A stretch of DNA of 64,000 nt, taken from Halovenus salina. Lineage in GTDB: Archaea; Halobacteriota; Halobacteria; Halobacteriales; Haloarculaceae. A program made the translations under genes and the position numbers. The notes under the pieces are model-generated. The model worked only from the letters and a program-made list of their open reading frames with translations. It ran no database searches and had not been told where the DNA came from. Shown one piece after another: positions 31,731-40,151 of this stretch (positions are counted from its first letter, which is position 1; each line of letters opens with the position of its first letter). The stretch covers positions 248,001-312,000 of the forward strand of contig NZ_CP112972.1 in assembly GCF_026410925.1 (NCBI RefSeq). The letters are read 5' to 3'.

Positions 31731-34574
31731 TCAGTCCCAAAAGGAGCGCGTCCTGGCGTACTCGCGTTCCCGGGAGAGGATATCCCGGTAGAAGTCGTCT
31801 TCGTCCTCTCTGAGCTTGTTGATGATGCGTGCCGCGTTGTGTGGCCCGACCCCGCGTGCCGCCAGCGCGATGACTGCCCGCTTGCCGTGGCTCTGGACGA
31901 GACTCGCGGCCTGGTACGCACGCTCGGTCTCTTTTTGTTGCTCGTCGGTCTTGTTGTCTGTTCTGACTGCTTTGACTGTCTCCTCGGCCCAGGGGTTCAG
32001 CGCCGCGATTCGCGTCGACCCGCACTCGGGACAGGCCGGCTGGTCGGCCACGCGTTTGACCTGTGTCTTGCGCTTCCAGTCGGTGCAGTGCAGACAGACG
32101 AGGATGACACGGTCGTTTTGGAGGCGATCTTTGACTGTCTTGATGACGCTCGCGTCCGCGTTCTCCGGCGTAAGCAGTTCTGTTCCTGACCCGCGGCCGC
32201 CGGTCCCGAGCGGCGTGTGGCCGCCGACGGTCTCGATACTGATCTCGTCCGACTGTATCCGTTCCAGCACCGCTGCGGCGTCGTCGACAGCGAGTTCTTC
32301 GTGGAAGATTTCGCGGAGCGCCTCCTCGTAGACAGGCGTTCCTTCGAGCGCCTGCAACAGCCGGCCCTTGCCAAAGCGGGAACTGCCGCTACCGCGCCAC
32401 CGCTTGAGCGCGCCGAAACTGGTCGCCACCTGTGCGAGCTTGAACTTCAGCGTATCTGCGTTTTTTAGACTCAACTCGATGATGCCCCTGACGTGCTCGG
32501 GGTCGGTCTCTTCTAGCAACTCGACGACGGCCCCCGCACGGACCCCTGGAGGAACGGTCAACTCGATGCGGTAGGGGTCCGTTTCCAGGCCGACGCTCGA
32601 CCCCGTCTGCTGGCCAAGCAGTGCCGAGATGAGCCGTCCCAGCGCTTCGTTCGTCTGGTGGCCGAAACAGGCGTTCACCACGACGGTCCCATTTCCGGAT
32701 TCGACCAGTACCTGGTCCGTTGTTGCGAGGGGGTTCCCGTCCGCCGTGTGGTCTGCCAACCGTTCCAGGCCGTCGGCGATGGTCTCAGTACCGACTTCGT
32801 ACCGACGGGTCAGATCTCGAGCCACAGACGCTGCATCCCCGCCAGCAGCGAGCTGTGAGCCGGCGACGCTACGCAGCTCGCCGACGTTCTCGGCGACGAC
32901 CTGTGGGACTGGAATCTCCTGGCCCGTCCAAGAGGGGACTTCGCCTGCAGGATCCTCGATTGGCGAGACAGTCACGACCTCGTCCTCGTCGTCGACTTCG
33001 GTGATACGCCACATCTCGCCGCGCTGGATGAACACCTCGCCGGGAGTGGCGAAGTTGACGACAAAGCGCTCGTCGAGCGTGCCGACCTGTGAGCCGCTGG
33101 CGACATCTTCGACATCGTAAGTCGCCTCGTCGGGAATCATCGAGAGGTTCCGGTAGAAGTACTGCCAGGTTCCCCGTCGTTTTTCGAGGCGGTCGGCCTC
33201 TTTTTCGAGCCAGATGACGTTGTTACTCGCCAACTCGCGCACGACGGATTTGAACTGCTGTTCGCTCAGCTCGGCGAACGGATAGGCCCGCGTGACAATC
33301 TCGTAGGCTCGCGGCGCGGCTATCTCGCCAAAATCCATCACTAGTCCCGCAATCTGGTTGGCGACGGTGTCGAGACTCCCGTGATGGAGCGGCGCTGGCT
33401 CGACCTCGCCGTTTCTGGCGCGGCGGGCAACCACCATCGACTCCAGGATGTCGTCGGGGTGACTCGTGAGAATCGTTCCGACGGACGTATCACCCTCTCG
33501 GTGTCCGGCACGGCCGATGCGCTGGAGGAGTCGCGCGACCTGGCGAGGGCTGTTGTACTGGATGACATGGTCGACCTGTCCCACGTCGATGCCGAGCTCC
33601 ATTGAGGAGGTACAGAGAAGCCCATCGAGTTCGCCCCGTTTGAACTGTTGTTCGACCTCGATTCTCGTCTCCTTAGCCAGTGAGCCGTGGTGGATACCGA
33701 TGTTCGTTCCGAGTTCCTTGAGTCGTGACCCCAGCGCCTCGGCAGTCTGTCTGGTGTTGACGAAGGCGAGTGTCGCCTCGTTCGCGGCGACGAGTTCGTC
33801 GATGCGACGGACGTGACTCGCCACCTCGGGCTCTGTCACCAGCTCCTGAGCGAGGCGCTCGTCGTCTTCGGTTATTGTCGGTGCCTCGACGTTCACCTCT
33901 AGGGCACTCCCAACGTCGACCTCGATAACCCGGAACGACCGGCCCCCAGTCAGCAGCCGACCGATTTCGCTCGGGTCGTGGACCGTCGCCGAGAGACCGA
34001 CCCGCTGGAACGGGCCAGCCAGTTCTCTGACCCGTTCGAGGCCGATAGACAGCTGTGCGCCACGCTTCGAGACCGCGAGCTCGTGAATTTCGTCGATGAC
34101 GACGTGATTTATGTCCTCCAACGCGCGGCGGAGTTTCGAGCCGGTCAACATCGCCTGGAGTGTTTCGGGGGTGGTCACGAGCAGATCTGGCGGGTCGTTT
34201 GCCTGCTGTTGGCGCTGGTAGTCGGTGGTGTCGCCGTGGCGGACATCGACGTCGATGTCGAGCGTCTGTCCCCACCATTCGAGGCGCTCGCGCATGTCGC
34301 GGTTGAGCGCCCGCAACGGCGTTACGTACAGCGCACTGATGCCAAAGGTTTCCTCGCCGGCGAGTGCGTCGAAAACGGGGAGGGTCGCGGTCTCGGTTTT
34401 GCCGCTGCCGGTCGGTGCGACGACGACAACGTTCTCGCCAGCAGCGATGGGGCCAATTGCCTGTCGCTGTGGTTCCGTCGGCGTCTCGAAGCCGCGTTCC
34501 GAGAGTGCGTCCCGGAGCGCTGATCCGAGCGTGGTAAACGCCGCTGGACCCGTGACAGCCTCCCCGTCAGTCAT
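31731..34574 (-). CDS. lhr: Lhr-type DEAD/DEAH helicase
   Basis: A 947-residue superfamily 2 helicase of the Lhr (large helicase-related) core type, which moves 3'-5' and unwinds DNA or DNA-RNA. Motifs: Q region ETPTEPQRQAI, I APTGSGKTE, Ia TPLRALNRD, II VVIDEIHEL, III LSATVHDP, then VNTRQTAEALG, TSSMELGIDVG and QRIGRAGHR. A DEAD-associated winged-helix/Lhr C-terminal region follows (about residues 430-850). A zinc-ribbon-like CLHC..C..C segment (CLHCTDWKRKTQ...PACPECG) lies near the end. The ATG at 34574 is preferred over a TTG at 34580. The MutS-like gene follows. Confidence 0.92.
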   Translation of the reverse strand: MTDGEAVTGPAAFTTLGSALRDALSERGFETPTEPQRQAIGPIAAGENVVVVAPTGSGKTETATLPVFDALAGEETFGISALYVTPLRALNRDMRERLEWWGQTLDIDVDVRHGDTTDYQRQQQANDPPDLLVTTPETLQAMLTGSKLRRALEDINHVVIDEIHELAVSKRGAQLSIGLERVRELAGPFQRVGLSATVHDPSEIGRLLTGGRSFRVIEVDVGSALEVNVEAPTITEDDERLAQELVTEPEVASHVRRIDELVAANEATLAFVNTRQTAEALGSRLKELGTNIGIHHGSLAKETRIEVEQQFKRGELDGLLCTSSMELGIDVGQVDHVIQYNSPRQVARLLQRIGRAGHREGDTSVGTILTSHPDDILESMVVARRARNGEVEPAPLHHGSLDTVANQIAGLVMDFGEIAAPRAYEIVTRAYPFAELSEQQFKSVVRELASNNVIWLEKEADRLEKRRGTWQYFYRNLSMIPDEATYDVEDVASGSQVGTLDERFVVNFATPGEVFIQRGEMWRITEVDDEDEVVTVSPIEDPAGEVPSWTGQEIPVPQVVAENVGELRSVAGSQLAAGGDAASVARDLTRRYEVGTETIADGLERLADHTADGNPLATTDQVLVESGNGTVVVNACFGHQTNEALGRLISALLGQQTGSSVGLETDPYRIELTVPPGVRAGAVVELLEETDPEHVRGIIELSLKNADTLKFKLAQVATSFGALKRWRGSGSSRFGKGRLLQALEGTPVYEEALREIFHEELAVDDAAAVLERIQSDEISIETVGGHTPLGTGGRGSGTELLTPENADASVIKTVKDRLQNDRVILVCLHCTDWKRKTQVKRVADQPACPECGSTRIAALNPWAEETVKAVRTDNKTDEQQKETERAYQAASLVQSHGKRAVIALAARGVGPHNAARIINKLREDEDDFYRDILSREREYARTRSFWD

Positions 34575-34619
34575 GACCAATAGGTAGGCGATTCAGGCGA
34601 TTAAGCCCATCGGACCGCA

Positions 34620-35054
34620 TCAGCTGTGGGTCTCGATGTTCTCCCAGACCTCCGTCATCCGCTCGCCGGTGAACTCAATGAGTTCCTCGATATCGTCATC
34701 TCCCGGACAACAACCCAGGTCACGGATGGCCTTCGTGGCTGAAAAGTGATGGACGTGCACAAGGTCATCGTCCTCTTTCTCGTAGACAGCGGTCGTACAT
34801 GGTAACATGCCGGCGAGCTCTTGGTCGATTTCGATGGCGTCGCGCGCGATGGTGGGGTGACAGACAACCAGCAGTGCTGTCTGCGAGACCTCCTCGCCGA
34901 GCATCCCCGATATCATCCGGTCCAAACGCGTCACCTTCACGGTCTCGAAGTCAGCCAGTTCGTGCTCCAGTTGGACGAACGGGACGGCGTCCTCGAACGA
35001 CATATCCAGTGTGGTATGGAGCGCCTCCTCTGCTGTCGGGGCCTTCTGGCTCAT
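34620..35054 (-). CDS. DUF302 domain protein
   Basis: A 144-residue cytoplasmic protein starting MSQKAPTAEEALHTTLDMSF. The DUF302 signature is visible: early AVPFVQLEHELADFETVKVTRLD, middle TALLVVCHPTIARDAI..DQELAGMLPCTTAVYE. The HHFSATKAIRDLGCCPGD segment contains a Cys pair. Its function is unknown; some relatives bind haem or act in sulphur metabolism. The ATG at 35054 is supported by CTTATTCC (minus strand, 35077-35084) 26 nt upstream. It is divergent from the phosphatase gene. Confidence 0.75.
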   Translation of the reverse strand: MSQKAPTAEEALHTTLDMSFEDAVPFVQLEHELADFETVKVTRLDRMISGMLGEEVSQTALLVVCHPTIARDAIEIDQELAGMLPCTTAVYEKEDDDLVHVHHFSATKAIRDLGCCPGDDDIEELIEFTGERMTEVWENIETHS

Positions 35055-35137
35055 GCACTGGTCCTTGGTGGCGACCGGAATAAGTCTACTCCTGTCCCGA
35101 ACGTAAGCGAAAAGAGACGAGCACTCTGAACCGACGT

Positions 35138-35866
35138 ATGGACTTCGAGGAGAGTCTGGCGCTCGCCCGGTCGTTGCCCGAGTCGCTCCCGCCGCTGACT
35201 GTCGACATCGACGGAACACTCACTGACGACAGCCGTGCCGTCGACCCGCGTGTGTTTCCCGTGCTCCAGTCGTGGCCGTCGGCTGTCGTCATTGCGACAG
35301 GGAAGGCGATGCCATATCCGGTTTCCCTCTGTGAGTTTCTTGGGATCGAAACGCGCGTTATCGCCGAGAACGGCGGCGTCGTCATTCCCGACCGCCAGCG
35401 GGATGTTATCTTCCTCGCGGATCCTGAGACCGTCGAATCGCTGGCGAGAGCATACCAGGAGCGCGGACACAGCCTCGGTTGGGGGAGTTCTGACCTTGTG
35501 AACCGCTGGCGAGCAACAGAGCTTGCCGTGAGCCGAGACTCCCCACTCGACCCGCTTGTGGAACTCGCAGACGAATATGGCCTGACGGTCGTCGACACCG
35601 GCTACGCCTATCACGTCCACGAGGCGTCGGTCGACAAGGGGGTCGCGCTCCAGCGGATGGCGTCTGAACTCGACCGCAATCCAGGCGAGTTTGCATTCAT
35701 CGGAGACTCGCCGAACGACGTGCCAGGGTTCGAGATAGCTGGTACCGCTGTAGCCGTCGACAACGCGCCGGATTCGGTCAAGCCGAACGCCGATTACACC
35801 ACCTCGAAAGCGTACGGCGGAGGATTCCTCGAAGCCGTCGAGTGGCTCTCTGAGCGACACCGGTAG
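35138..35866 (+). CDS. HAD phosphatase (archaeal phosphoglycolate phosphatase type)
   Basis: A 242-residue haloacid-dehalogenase-type phosphatase. The catalytic DxDGTLTD is seen at residue 23 (TVDIDGTLTDD). Motif II appears as VVIATGKAM, motif III as a lysine in VDKGVALQRM, and motif IV as FIGDSPNDVPGF. This arrangement (Cof class with an alpha/beta cap between motifs II and III) matches the archaeal phosphoglycolate phosphatase / sucrose-phosphatase-like subfamily. The likely job is detoxifying 2-phosphoglycolate. The assignment to this substrate is by family only. Confidence 0.85.
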   Translation: MDFEESLALARSLPESLPPLTVDIDGTLTDDSRAVDPRVFPVLQSWPSAVVIATGKAMPYPVSLCEFLGIETRVIAENGGVVIPDRQRDVIFLADPETVESLARAYQERGHSLGWGSSDLVNRWRATELAVSRDSPLDPLVELADEYGLTVVDTGYAYHVHEASVDKGVALQRMASELDRNPGEFAFIGDSPNDVPGFEIAGTAVAVDNAPDSVKPNADYTTSKAYGGGFLEAVEWLSERHR

Positions 35867-35917
35867 CGAGAATTTATATACGGTTGCGAAGCACCCAGGC
35901 CCATGACCTGACAGTTG

Positions 35918-35958
35918 CCACGGGGTGGCAAGCGATTGTACGGCACACCACCCCGTGG
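35918..35958. repeat. Perfect 11-bp inverted repeat with 19-nt loop
   Basis: CCACGGGGTGG at 35918-35928 and its exact complement CCACCCCGTGG at 35948-35958. It lies 52 nt after the phosphatase stop and downstream of a TATA-like TTTATATA, so it may form a stem in an RNA, end a transcript or be a binding site. Confidence 0.6.
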
Positions 35959-35987
35959 ACCGTTTGTGCCGTCTGCTCGCTCCAGTA

Positions 35988-35995
35988 CGCTGACC
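35988..35995. repeat. 8-bp target duplication, left of element copy 2
   Basis: CGCTGACC stands immediately left of the element and again at 36384-36391. The sequence differs from that at copy 1, as expected for independent insertions. Confidence 0.85.
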
Positions 35996-36383
35996 GGTGG
36001 TGTCCAGATAGGCATCGGACAAACAGCCTGTTTCGGCCGACCAATCCAGCAAATCCTGGCGGACTGAAAGGGCGAGGGGATCTCGGCGAACCCCGGCGAC
36101 GTAAGCCGCGAGGCGGCGGTGCCGCCTCGGCCCGTCCGAACGGCGCGTTGCGCCGTGGGGAGACACTGCAGGCCGCTTGCGGCCGAAGTCGTTCGAAAAT
36201 CAAAGATTTTCGTGATGACGAAAGAGCTCCGCTCTTTCGAACCACGCGCAGCGAGTGTTCCGCGAATAGCATGAGCGGAACGACGAAAGACGAGCGGAGC
36301 GAGTCTTTCGGAACGCGGGAGTTGAGAGCCCCGAGGGCTTTCCTGTCTTCCGACTTTCTCCAATCTCTTATCTGAACAATACC
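35996..36383 (-). mobile_element. 388-bp MITE-like element, copy 2 (inverted)
   Basis: It has the same length as copy 1 but opposite orientation. On this copy the outer ends are GGTGGTGTCCAGATAGG (left) and GGTATTGTTCAGATAAG (right, complement), flanked by CGCTGACC duplications. By eye the central 285 bp differ from copy 1 at about five positions. The 70 bp at the left end match only about half the time apart from the terminal repeat. It carries no transposase. The insertion is between genes, about 50 bp upstream of the GTPase start, so it may affect that promoter. Confidence 0.85.
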
Positions 36384-36391
36384 CGCTGACC
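36384..36391. repeat. 8-bp target duplication, right of element copy 2
   Basis: Second CGCTGACC; see 35988-35995. Confidence 0.85.
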
Positions 36392-36430
36392 CGGGGAAAG
36401 CTTTTGTTGGGTGGCCCGTAACCCTCGCCT

Positions 36431-38050
36431 ATGAGCCCCGAAACGGCCGCTCTCAGACGCGCTATCGACGAAGGCGAACGCGAGGGCGGCAGCGTCGAGT
36501 TCAAAGAGCGGCTCACCAAGGACGTCCACCTCCAGGACGGGAGACGTGAGAGCCTTGCCGCACAGCTCCGCCACCGGATTCTGTCGGGCGACGGTGAAGC
36601 GACCTACGTCATCGGCGTTACCGACGACGGCGGTGTCCCAGGAATCCCAATCGAGGCGTTCTCCGAATCGATGGACGTGCTCTCCCTGCTGGCCGACGAG
36701 GCAGATGCTCACATCGAGAACGTCGAGACGTGGGGCGAAGACGAGACTGGGGAGCCAGACCGGCTGGTCGGTATCGCCACAGTTCGGGAGGGGCCGGTGA
36801 TGAACGACGACGAACATATCGTGGTCGGCACCGCAGGGCACGTCGACCACGGCAAGTCCACCTTGGTCGGTTCGCTGGTGACCGGACAGGCCGACGACGG
36901 CGAAGGTGGGACCCGGAGTTTTCTCGATGTCCAGCCCCACGAGGTCGAACGCGGGCTGTCAGCGGACCTCTCGTACGGTGTCTACGGGTTCGACGCCGAG
37001 GGGCCGATACGGATGGACAACCCTCACCGGAAAGGCGACAGGGCCCGCATCGTTGAGGAGGCCGACCGCCTTGTCTCGTTTGTCGACACTGTCGGCCACG
37101 AACCGTGGCTCCGGACGACGATACGTGGTCTCGTCGGCCAGAAGCTCGATTACGGGCTTTTGACGATTGCGGCCGACGACGGGCCGACCGAGACCGCCCG
37201 CGAGCACCTCGGCATCCTCCTGGCGACCGAACTCCCGACTATCGTCGCAATCACGAAAGCCGACCTTGTGGACGACGAGAGGCTTGCTACGGTCGAGCGC
37301 GAGGTCGAGGGACTGTTACGGGATGTCGGCAAGACTCCACTCCGTGTCGACCGCCACGGTGTCCAGACAGCTATCGAGGAAATCGACGAGACCGTCGTGC
37401 CAATTGTGACGACCAGCGCGGTCACACAGGATGGACTCGAAACCCTCGACCAGTTCTTCGAACAACTACCGAAAACGGGGACGGCCCACGAAGACGAGCA
37501 GTTCAGAATGTACGTCGACCGGACGTACAACGTCACTGGTGTCGGCCCTGTGGCGTCGGGCACTATCAAGTCTGGTTCGGTCGAAGCAGGCGACGAACTC
37601 CTGCTTGGCCCGCTGTCGAACGGTGAGTTTCGCGAGGTCGAGGTCCGGAGCATCGAGATGCACTACCATCGAGTCGATGCGGCCTCTGCGGGGCGGATTG
37701 TCGGCATTGCCCTGAAGAACATCAGCGAACGCGATATCGAGCGTGGGATGGTGTTGGTACCAAAAGACAGTGACCCCAAGCCGGTTCGTGAGTTCGAGGC
37801 CGAGGTGATGGTGCTGAACCATCCAACACGCATCGACGAGGGATACGAGCCGGTGGTACATCTAGAGACGGTCAGCGAGGCTGCGATTATCACACCGTCT
37901 AACGGTCAGTTGCTGCCCGGCGATTCCGGAACGGCTACGATTCGATTCAAGTTCCAGCCGTATCTCGTCGAGGAGGGTCAGCGGTTTGTCTTCCGTGAGG
38001 GCCACAGCAAAGGCGTCGGAACGGTCAAGACTGTCAACCCAGCCGAGTGA
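36431..38050 (+). CDS. GTPBP1-like translational GTPase
   Basis: A 539-residue GTPase of the EF-Tu superfamily, GTPBP1/2 branch. G1 GTAGHVDHGKST (about residues 136-147), G3 DTVGHE, G4 TKAD and a switch-II-like segment are present, followed by two beta-barrel domains (about 355-535). The first 110 residues are an added domain with GGSVEFKERL...YVIGVTDDGGVPGI, which resembles the AlbA_2/Schlafen-type nucleic-acid-binding pattern. Relatives act in ribosome or mRNA surveillance, but the archaeal role is not established. MITE copy 2 sits about 50 bp upstream. Confidence 0.85.
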   Translation: MSPETAALRRAIDEGEREGGSVEFKERLTKDVHLQDGRRESLAAQLRHRILSGDGEATYVIGVTDDGGVPGIPIEAFSESMDVLSLLADEADAHIENVETWGEDETGEPDRLVGIATVREGPVMNDDEHIVVGTAGHVDHGKSTLVGSLVTGQADDGEGGTRSFLDVQPHEVERGLSADLSYGVYGFDAEGPIRMDNPHRKGDRARIVEEADRLVSFVDTVGHEPWLRTTIRGLVGQKLDYGLLTIAADDGPTETAREHLGILLATELPTIVAITKADLVDDERLATVEREVEGLLRDVGKTPLRVDRHGVQTAIEEIDETVVPIVTTSAVTQDGLETLDQFFEQLPKTGTAHEDEQFRMYVDRTYNVTGVGPVASGTIKSGSVEAGDELLLGPLSNGEFREVEVRSIEMHYHRVDAASAGRIVGIALKNISERDIERGMVLVPKDSDPKPVREFEAEVMVLNHPTRIDEGYEPVVHLETVSEAAIITPSNGQLLPGDSGTATIRFKFQPYLVEEGQRFVFREGHSKGVGTVKTVNPAE

Positions 38051-38093
38051 ACCTCGGCACACATCCCTGGGCGCATCGATTTTATGATGGCCC

Positions 38094-38618
38094 TCAGCTG
38101 TCGGGGACGGCAACCGTCTCGGGAACGTCACTCCGTTCGAGGACACTGCGCTGCTCTGGGGGAAGGTCGCGCGACTGGAATATCGCCACTCCCTTCTCGT
38201 ATTGTTCCCTCTCGGCCGGTTCCGCTGGATCGTACTCCATCACGAGTTCTGCAATCCCTGTCTCTCGCCCACTGTACCTGAACCCGGCGTTGTAGCAGGC
38301 CCGGTAGGCTCGGGGATTGTTTACCGCTATCGTAATGTTGTTGTAGGCATCGCCGTCGAGTGCGTCAGCGGTAAAGCGCAACAACCGTGACCCGATACCT
38401 TCGCCTTGGCGGTCCTCACGCACAGTCACGTATCTTAGGTGGCCGATAGTGGGATTATCTCGGTCCGCATTGAACGCGACAGCACCCACAACGCCATCGT
38501 CAGTAACGACACTCTTGCCGGTTGAGGACATAACGAACTTCCCGGCGTAGGCAAACTCCTTGTAATCGAGCTCCAGCGTCGGGCCGTCTGGGGGGTAGCC
38601 AACTATCGAGTACTCCAT
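38094..38618 (-). CDS. GNAT family N-acetyltransferase
   Basis: A 174-residue acetyl-CoA-dependent acetyltransferase. Motif A is visible in RYVTVREDRQGEGIGSRLLRFTADAL (the acetyl-CoA loop QGEGIGSRLL). Motif B is NNITIAVNNPRAYRACYNAGFRYSGRETG. The N-terminus (MEYSIVGYPPDGPTLELDYKE) is not part of the standard fold. The acetyl acceptor is unknown. It is convergent with the GTPase gene. Confidence 0.85.
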   Translation of the reverse strand: MEYSIVGYPPDGPTLELDYKEFAYAGKFVMSSTGKSVVTDDGVVGAVAFNADRDNPTIGHLRYVTVREDRQGEGIGSRLLRFTADALDGDAYNNITIAVNNPRAYRACYNAGFRYSGRETGIAELVMEYDPAEPAEREQYEKGVAIFQSRDLPPEQRSVLERSDVPETVAVPDS

Positions 38619-38697
38619 CTACCAGTACCCGGGCTACTCACCAGGGCTCAAAAAATGATGTGGCTGGTCTCGAAAGGCACAAGAATCGCAACCGCGG

Positions 38698-38865
38698 TTA
38701 TTGACGGTCGTCGAGAGCGAACGCTACTGTCGATTGGATCCAGGCCTGGTGATTCTCTCGGTCGTAGATGACGTACTCTTCGTCGCCGATATTGAGCTCG
38801 GCGTACCGGGATTGTTCGTTCTCGACAACCGGTGCATCCGTATCGTCCGCGGTATTCGTGCTCAT
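38698..38865 (-). CDS. Small haloarchaeal protein (DUF7331-like)
   Basis: A 55-residue acidic protein: an N-terminal tail (MSTNTADDTDAPVVENEQS) followed by a compact segment RYAELNIGDEEYVIYDRENHQAWIQS. That segment is the recurring pattern of a small Halobacteria-only family I recall as DUF7331. The function is unknown. The ATG at 38865 is chosen over one five codons upstream because family members begin here. CTTATATA on the minus strand (38924-38931) is a clear TATA box, giving a leader of about 30 nt. Confidence 0.6.
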   Translation of the reverse strand: MSTNTADDTDAPVVENEQSRYAELNIGDEEYVIYDRENHQAWIQSTVAFALDDRQ

Positions 38866-39183
38866 GGTTAGTTGGGCCAACGGGCCGTCTCTACCTCCAA
38901 TATGTTATTGGTTCTCACAGTATATAAGCCTCGCGTCGGATTATCACGTATGAGAATCCAGTCGTAGTGAGTATCAGCGTCGGTCTGTGGTCTGCATATC
39001 GAGATGGTCCTCCGTGTGATTTGATAGTAGCTGCTGTGATAGCGGCTTTTTAAGTGTCTCCCACTGAGACTGGTTTTGAGTTGACAGTCCCGCAGGCTCC
39101 ATCTCCTCGACAGTGGCAGTTCTCCATGGGCGCTGCTGTTCGAGTTCGTTATCGGTAATTGGGTGGCCGTCTAATCCGCCGTC
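38866..39183. other. Intergenic stretch, DUF7331-like promoter and unexplained sequence
   Basis: The first 75 bp contain the promoter of the small gene (38924-38931). The remainder, up to the dehydrogenase start, holds no recognised gene. One minus-strand frame runs open from the dehydrogenase gene to a stop near 38974. Its product is Gln-rich and not haloarchaeal in style (DNELEQQRPWRTATVEEMEP), so I regard it as probably non-coding or a decayed fragment. Confidence 0.35.
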
Positions 39184-40140
39184 ATGGAGACAAACCGGTC
39201 GCTGTTGCTCGCACATACCGTTTCGCCCGAGTGGTCCCAGAAGATAGCTGCCGAACTCACAGGCCGACTTCCGACAGACGCAATCAAGAACGCAATGACT
39301 CCTGCCGAGACTCTTGCATCCGTCGAATCCGCGGAGATGCTCGTTGCCGGGCAGTTCGAGTTGGAGTGGCTGGACCGTGCTCGTCGACTGCAGTTGGTAC
39401 AGACACTTTGGGCCGGCGTCGACATGTATCCGCTCGACAGCATCGAAGAGGCAGACGTGTGGATGGCCAACGCGGCCGGCGTTCACGCCAGACCAATTGC
39501 CGAGCAAGTGCTGGGCTACATGCTCCAGTTCGAGCGCGGCTTGAACGAGGCCACGGCCAATCACAGACGGGGGGTCTGGGAGTCGATTCGTGGCGGTGAG
39601 CTTGGCACGAAGACGGTCGGTATCATCGGCGTCGGGGCCATCGGGTCACGGGTCACAGAGCTGGTGAGTGCCTTCGGGGCCGAAACGATAGGCACGAAAC
39701 GCGATACCACGACAGTGCCGGACGCACTCGATCAGGTGTTCCCAGCAGACGAGTATCACAAGATTCTGACCCAGGCCGACTACGTCGTGGTTGCTTGCCC
39801 GCTGACCGACGAGACCGAGGGTCTCCTGGGTATCGATGAGTTCCGACTGATGAGTCGGGAGAGCGTCCTCATCAACGTTGCCCGCGGTGAGATTGTCGAT
39901 CAGGACGATCTTGTTAGGGCACTCCAGCACGGTCTCATTGATGGGGCTGCGCTCGACGTTTTTGACGAGGAGCCACTGCCGCCGGATTCTCTCCTGTGGG
40001 ACCTTTCAAACGTGGTCGTGACGCCACATATGGCCTGGACGACATCGAAGACGACCGACCGCTGGGCCGATCTCATCGCCGAGAACTACGACGCGCTCAC
40101 AGCGAGCAGTCCGAAAAACATCACCAACAGAGTGCTGTGA
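39184..40140 (+). CDS. D-2-hydroxyacid dehydrogenase (NAD(P)-dependent)
   Basis: A 318-residue member of the D-isomer-specific 2-hydroxyacid dehydrogenase family, which reduces 2-oxoacids to D-2-hydroxyacids. The Rossmann motif is VGIIGVGAIGSRV (about residue 143). The catalytic set is visible as Arg in NVARGEIVDQ, Glu in FDEEPLP and His in VVTPHMAWT. The substrate preference is unknown. It resembles the haloarchaeal D-2-hydroxyacid dehydrogenases (DdhD type). It may link to the LarA-type racemase in the same window, but that is speculative because they are 36 kb apart. Confidence 0.88.
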   Translation: METNRSLLLAHTVSPEWSQKIAAELTGRLPTDAIKNAMTPAETLASVESAEMLVAGQFELEWLDRARRLQLVQTLWAGVDMYPLDSIEEADVWMANAAGVHARPIAEQVLGYMLQFERGLNEATANHRRGVWESIRGGELGTKTVGIIGVGAIGSRVTELVSAFGAETIGTKRDTTTVPDALDQVFPADEYHKILTQADYVVVACPLTDETEGLLGIDEFRLMSRESVLINVARGEIVDQDDLVRALQHGLIDGAALDVFDEEPLPPDSLLWDLSNVVVTPHMAWTTSKTTDRWADLIAENYDALTASSPKNITNRVL

Positions 40141-40151
40141 CTGAGGAGTGA

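Larger units (their letters stand above)
35867..36430. other. Intergenic region occupied by MITE copy 2
   Basis: The 564 bp between the phosphatase gene and the GTPase gene hold no protein gene. They contain a perfect 11-bp inverted repeat (35918-35958), then the second 388-bp element with its 8-bp duplications, and about 40 bp of GTPase upstream sequence. TTTATATA at 35874-35881 is TATA-like, but no gene start follows closely. Confidence 0.6.

Noticed and set aside
35051..36166. Long minus-strand frame spanning the phosphatase gene and MITE copy 2
   Set aside because: It crosses a mobile element and a firmly identified gene on the other strand. Its Arg-rich product has no domain.
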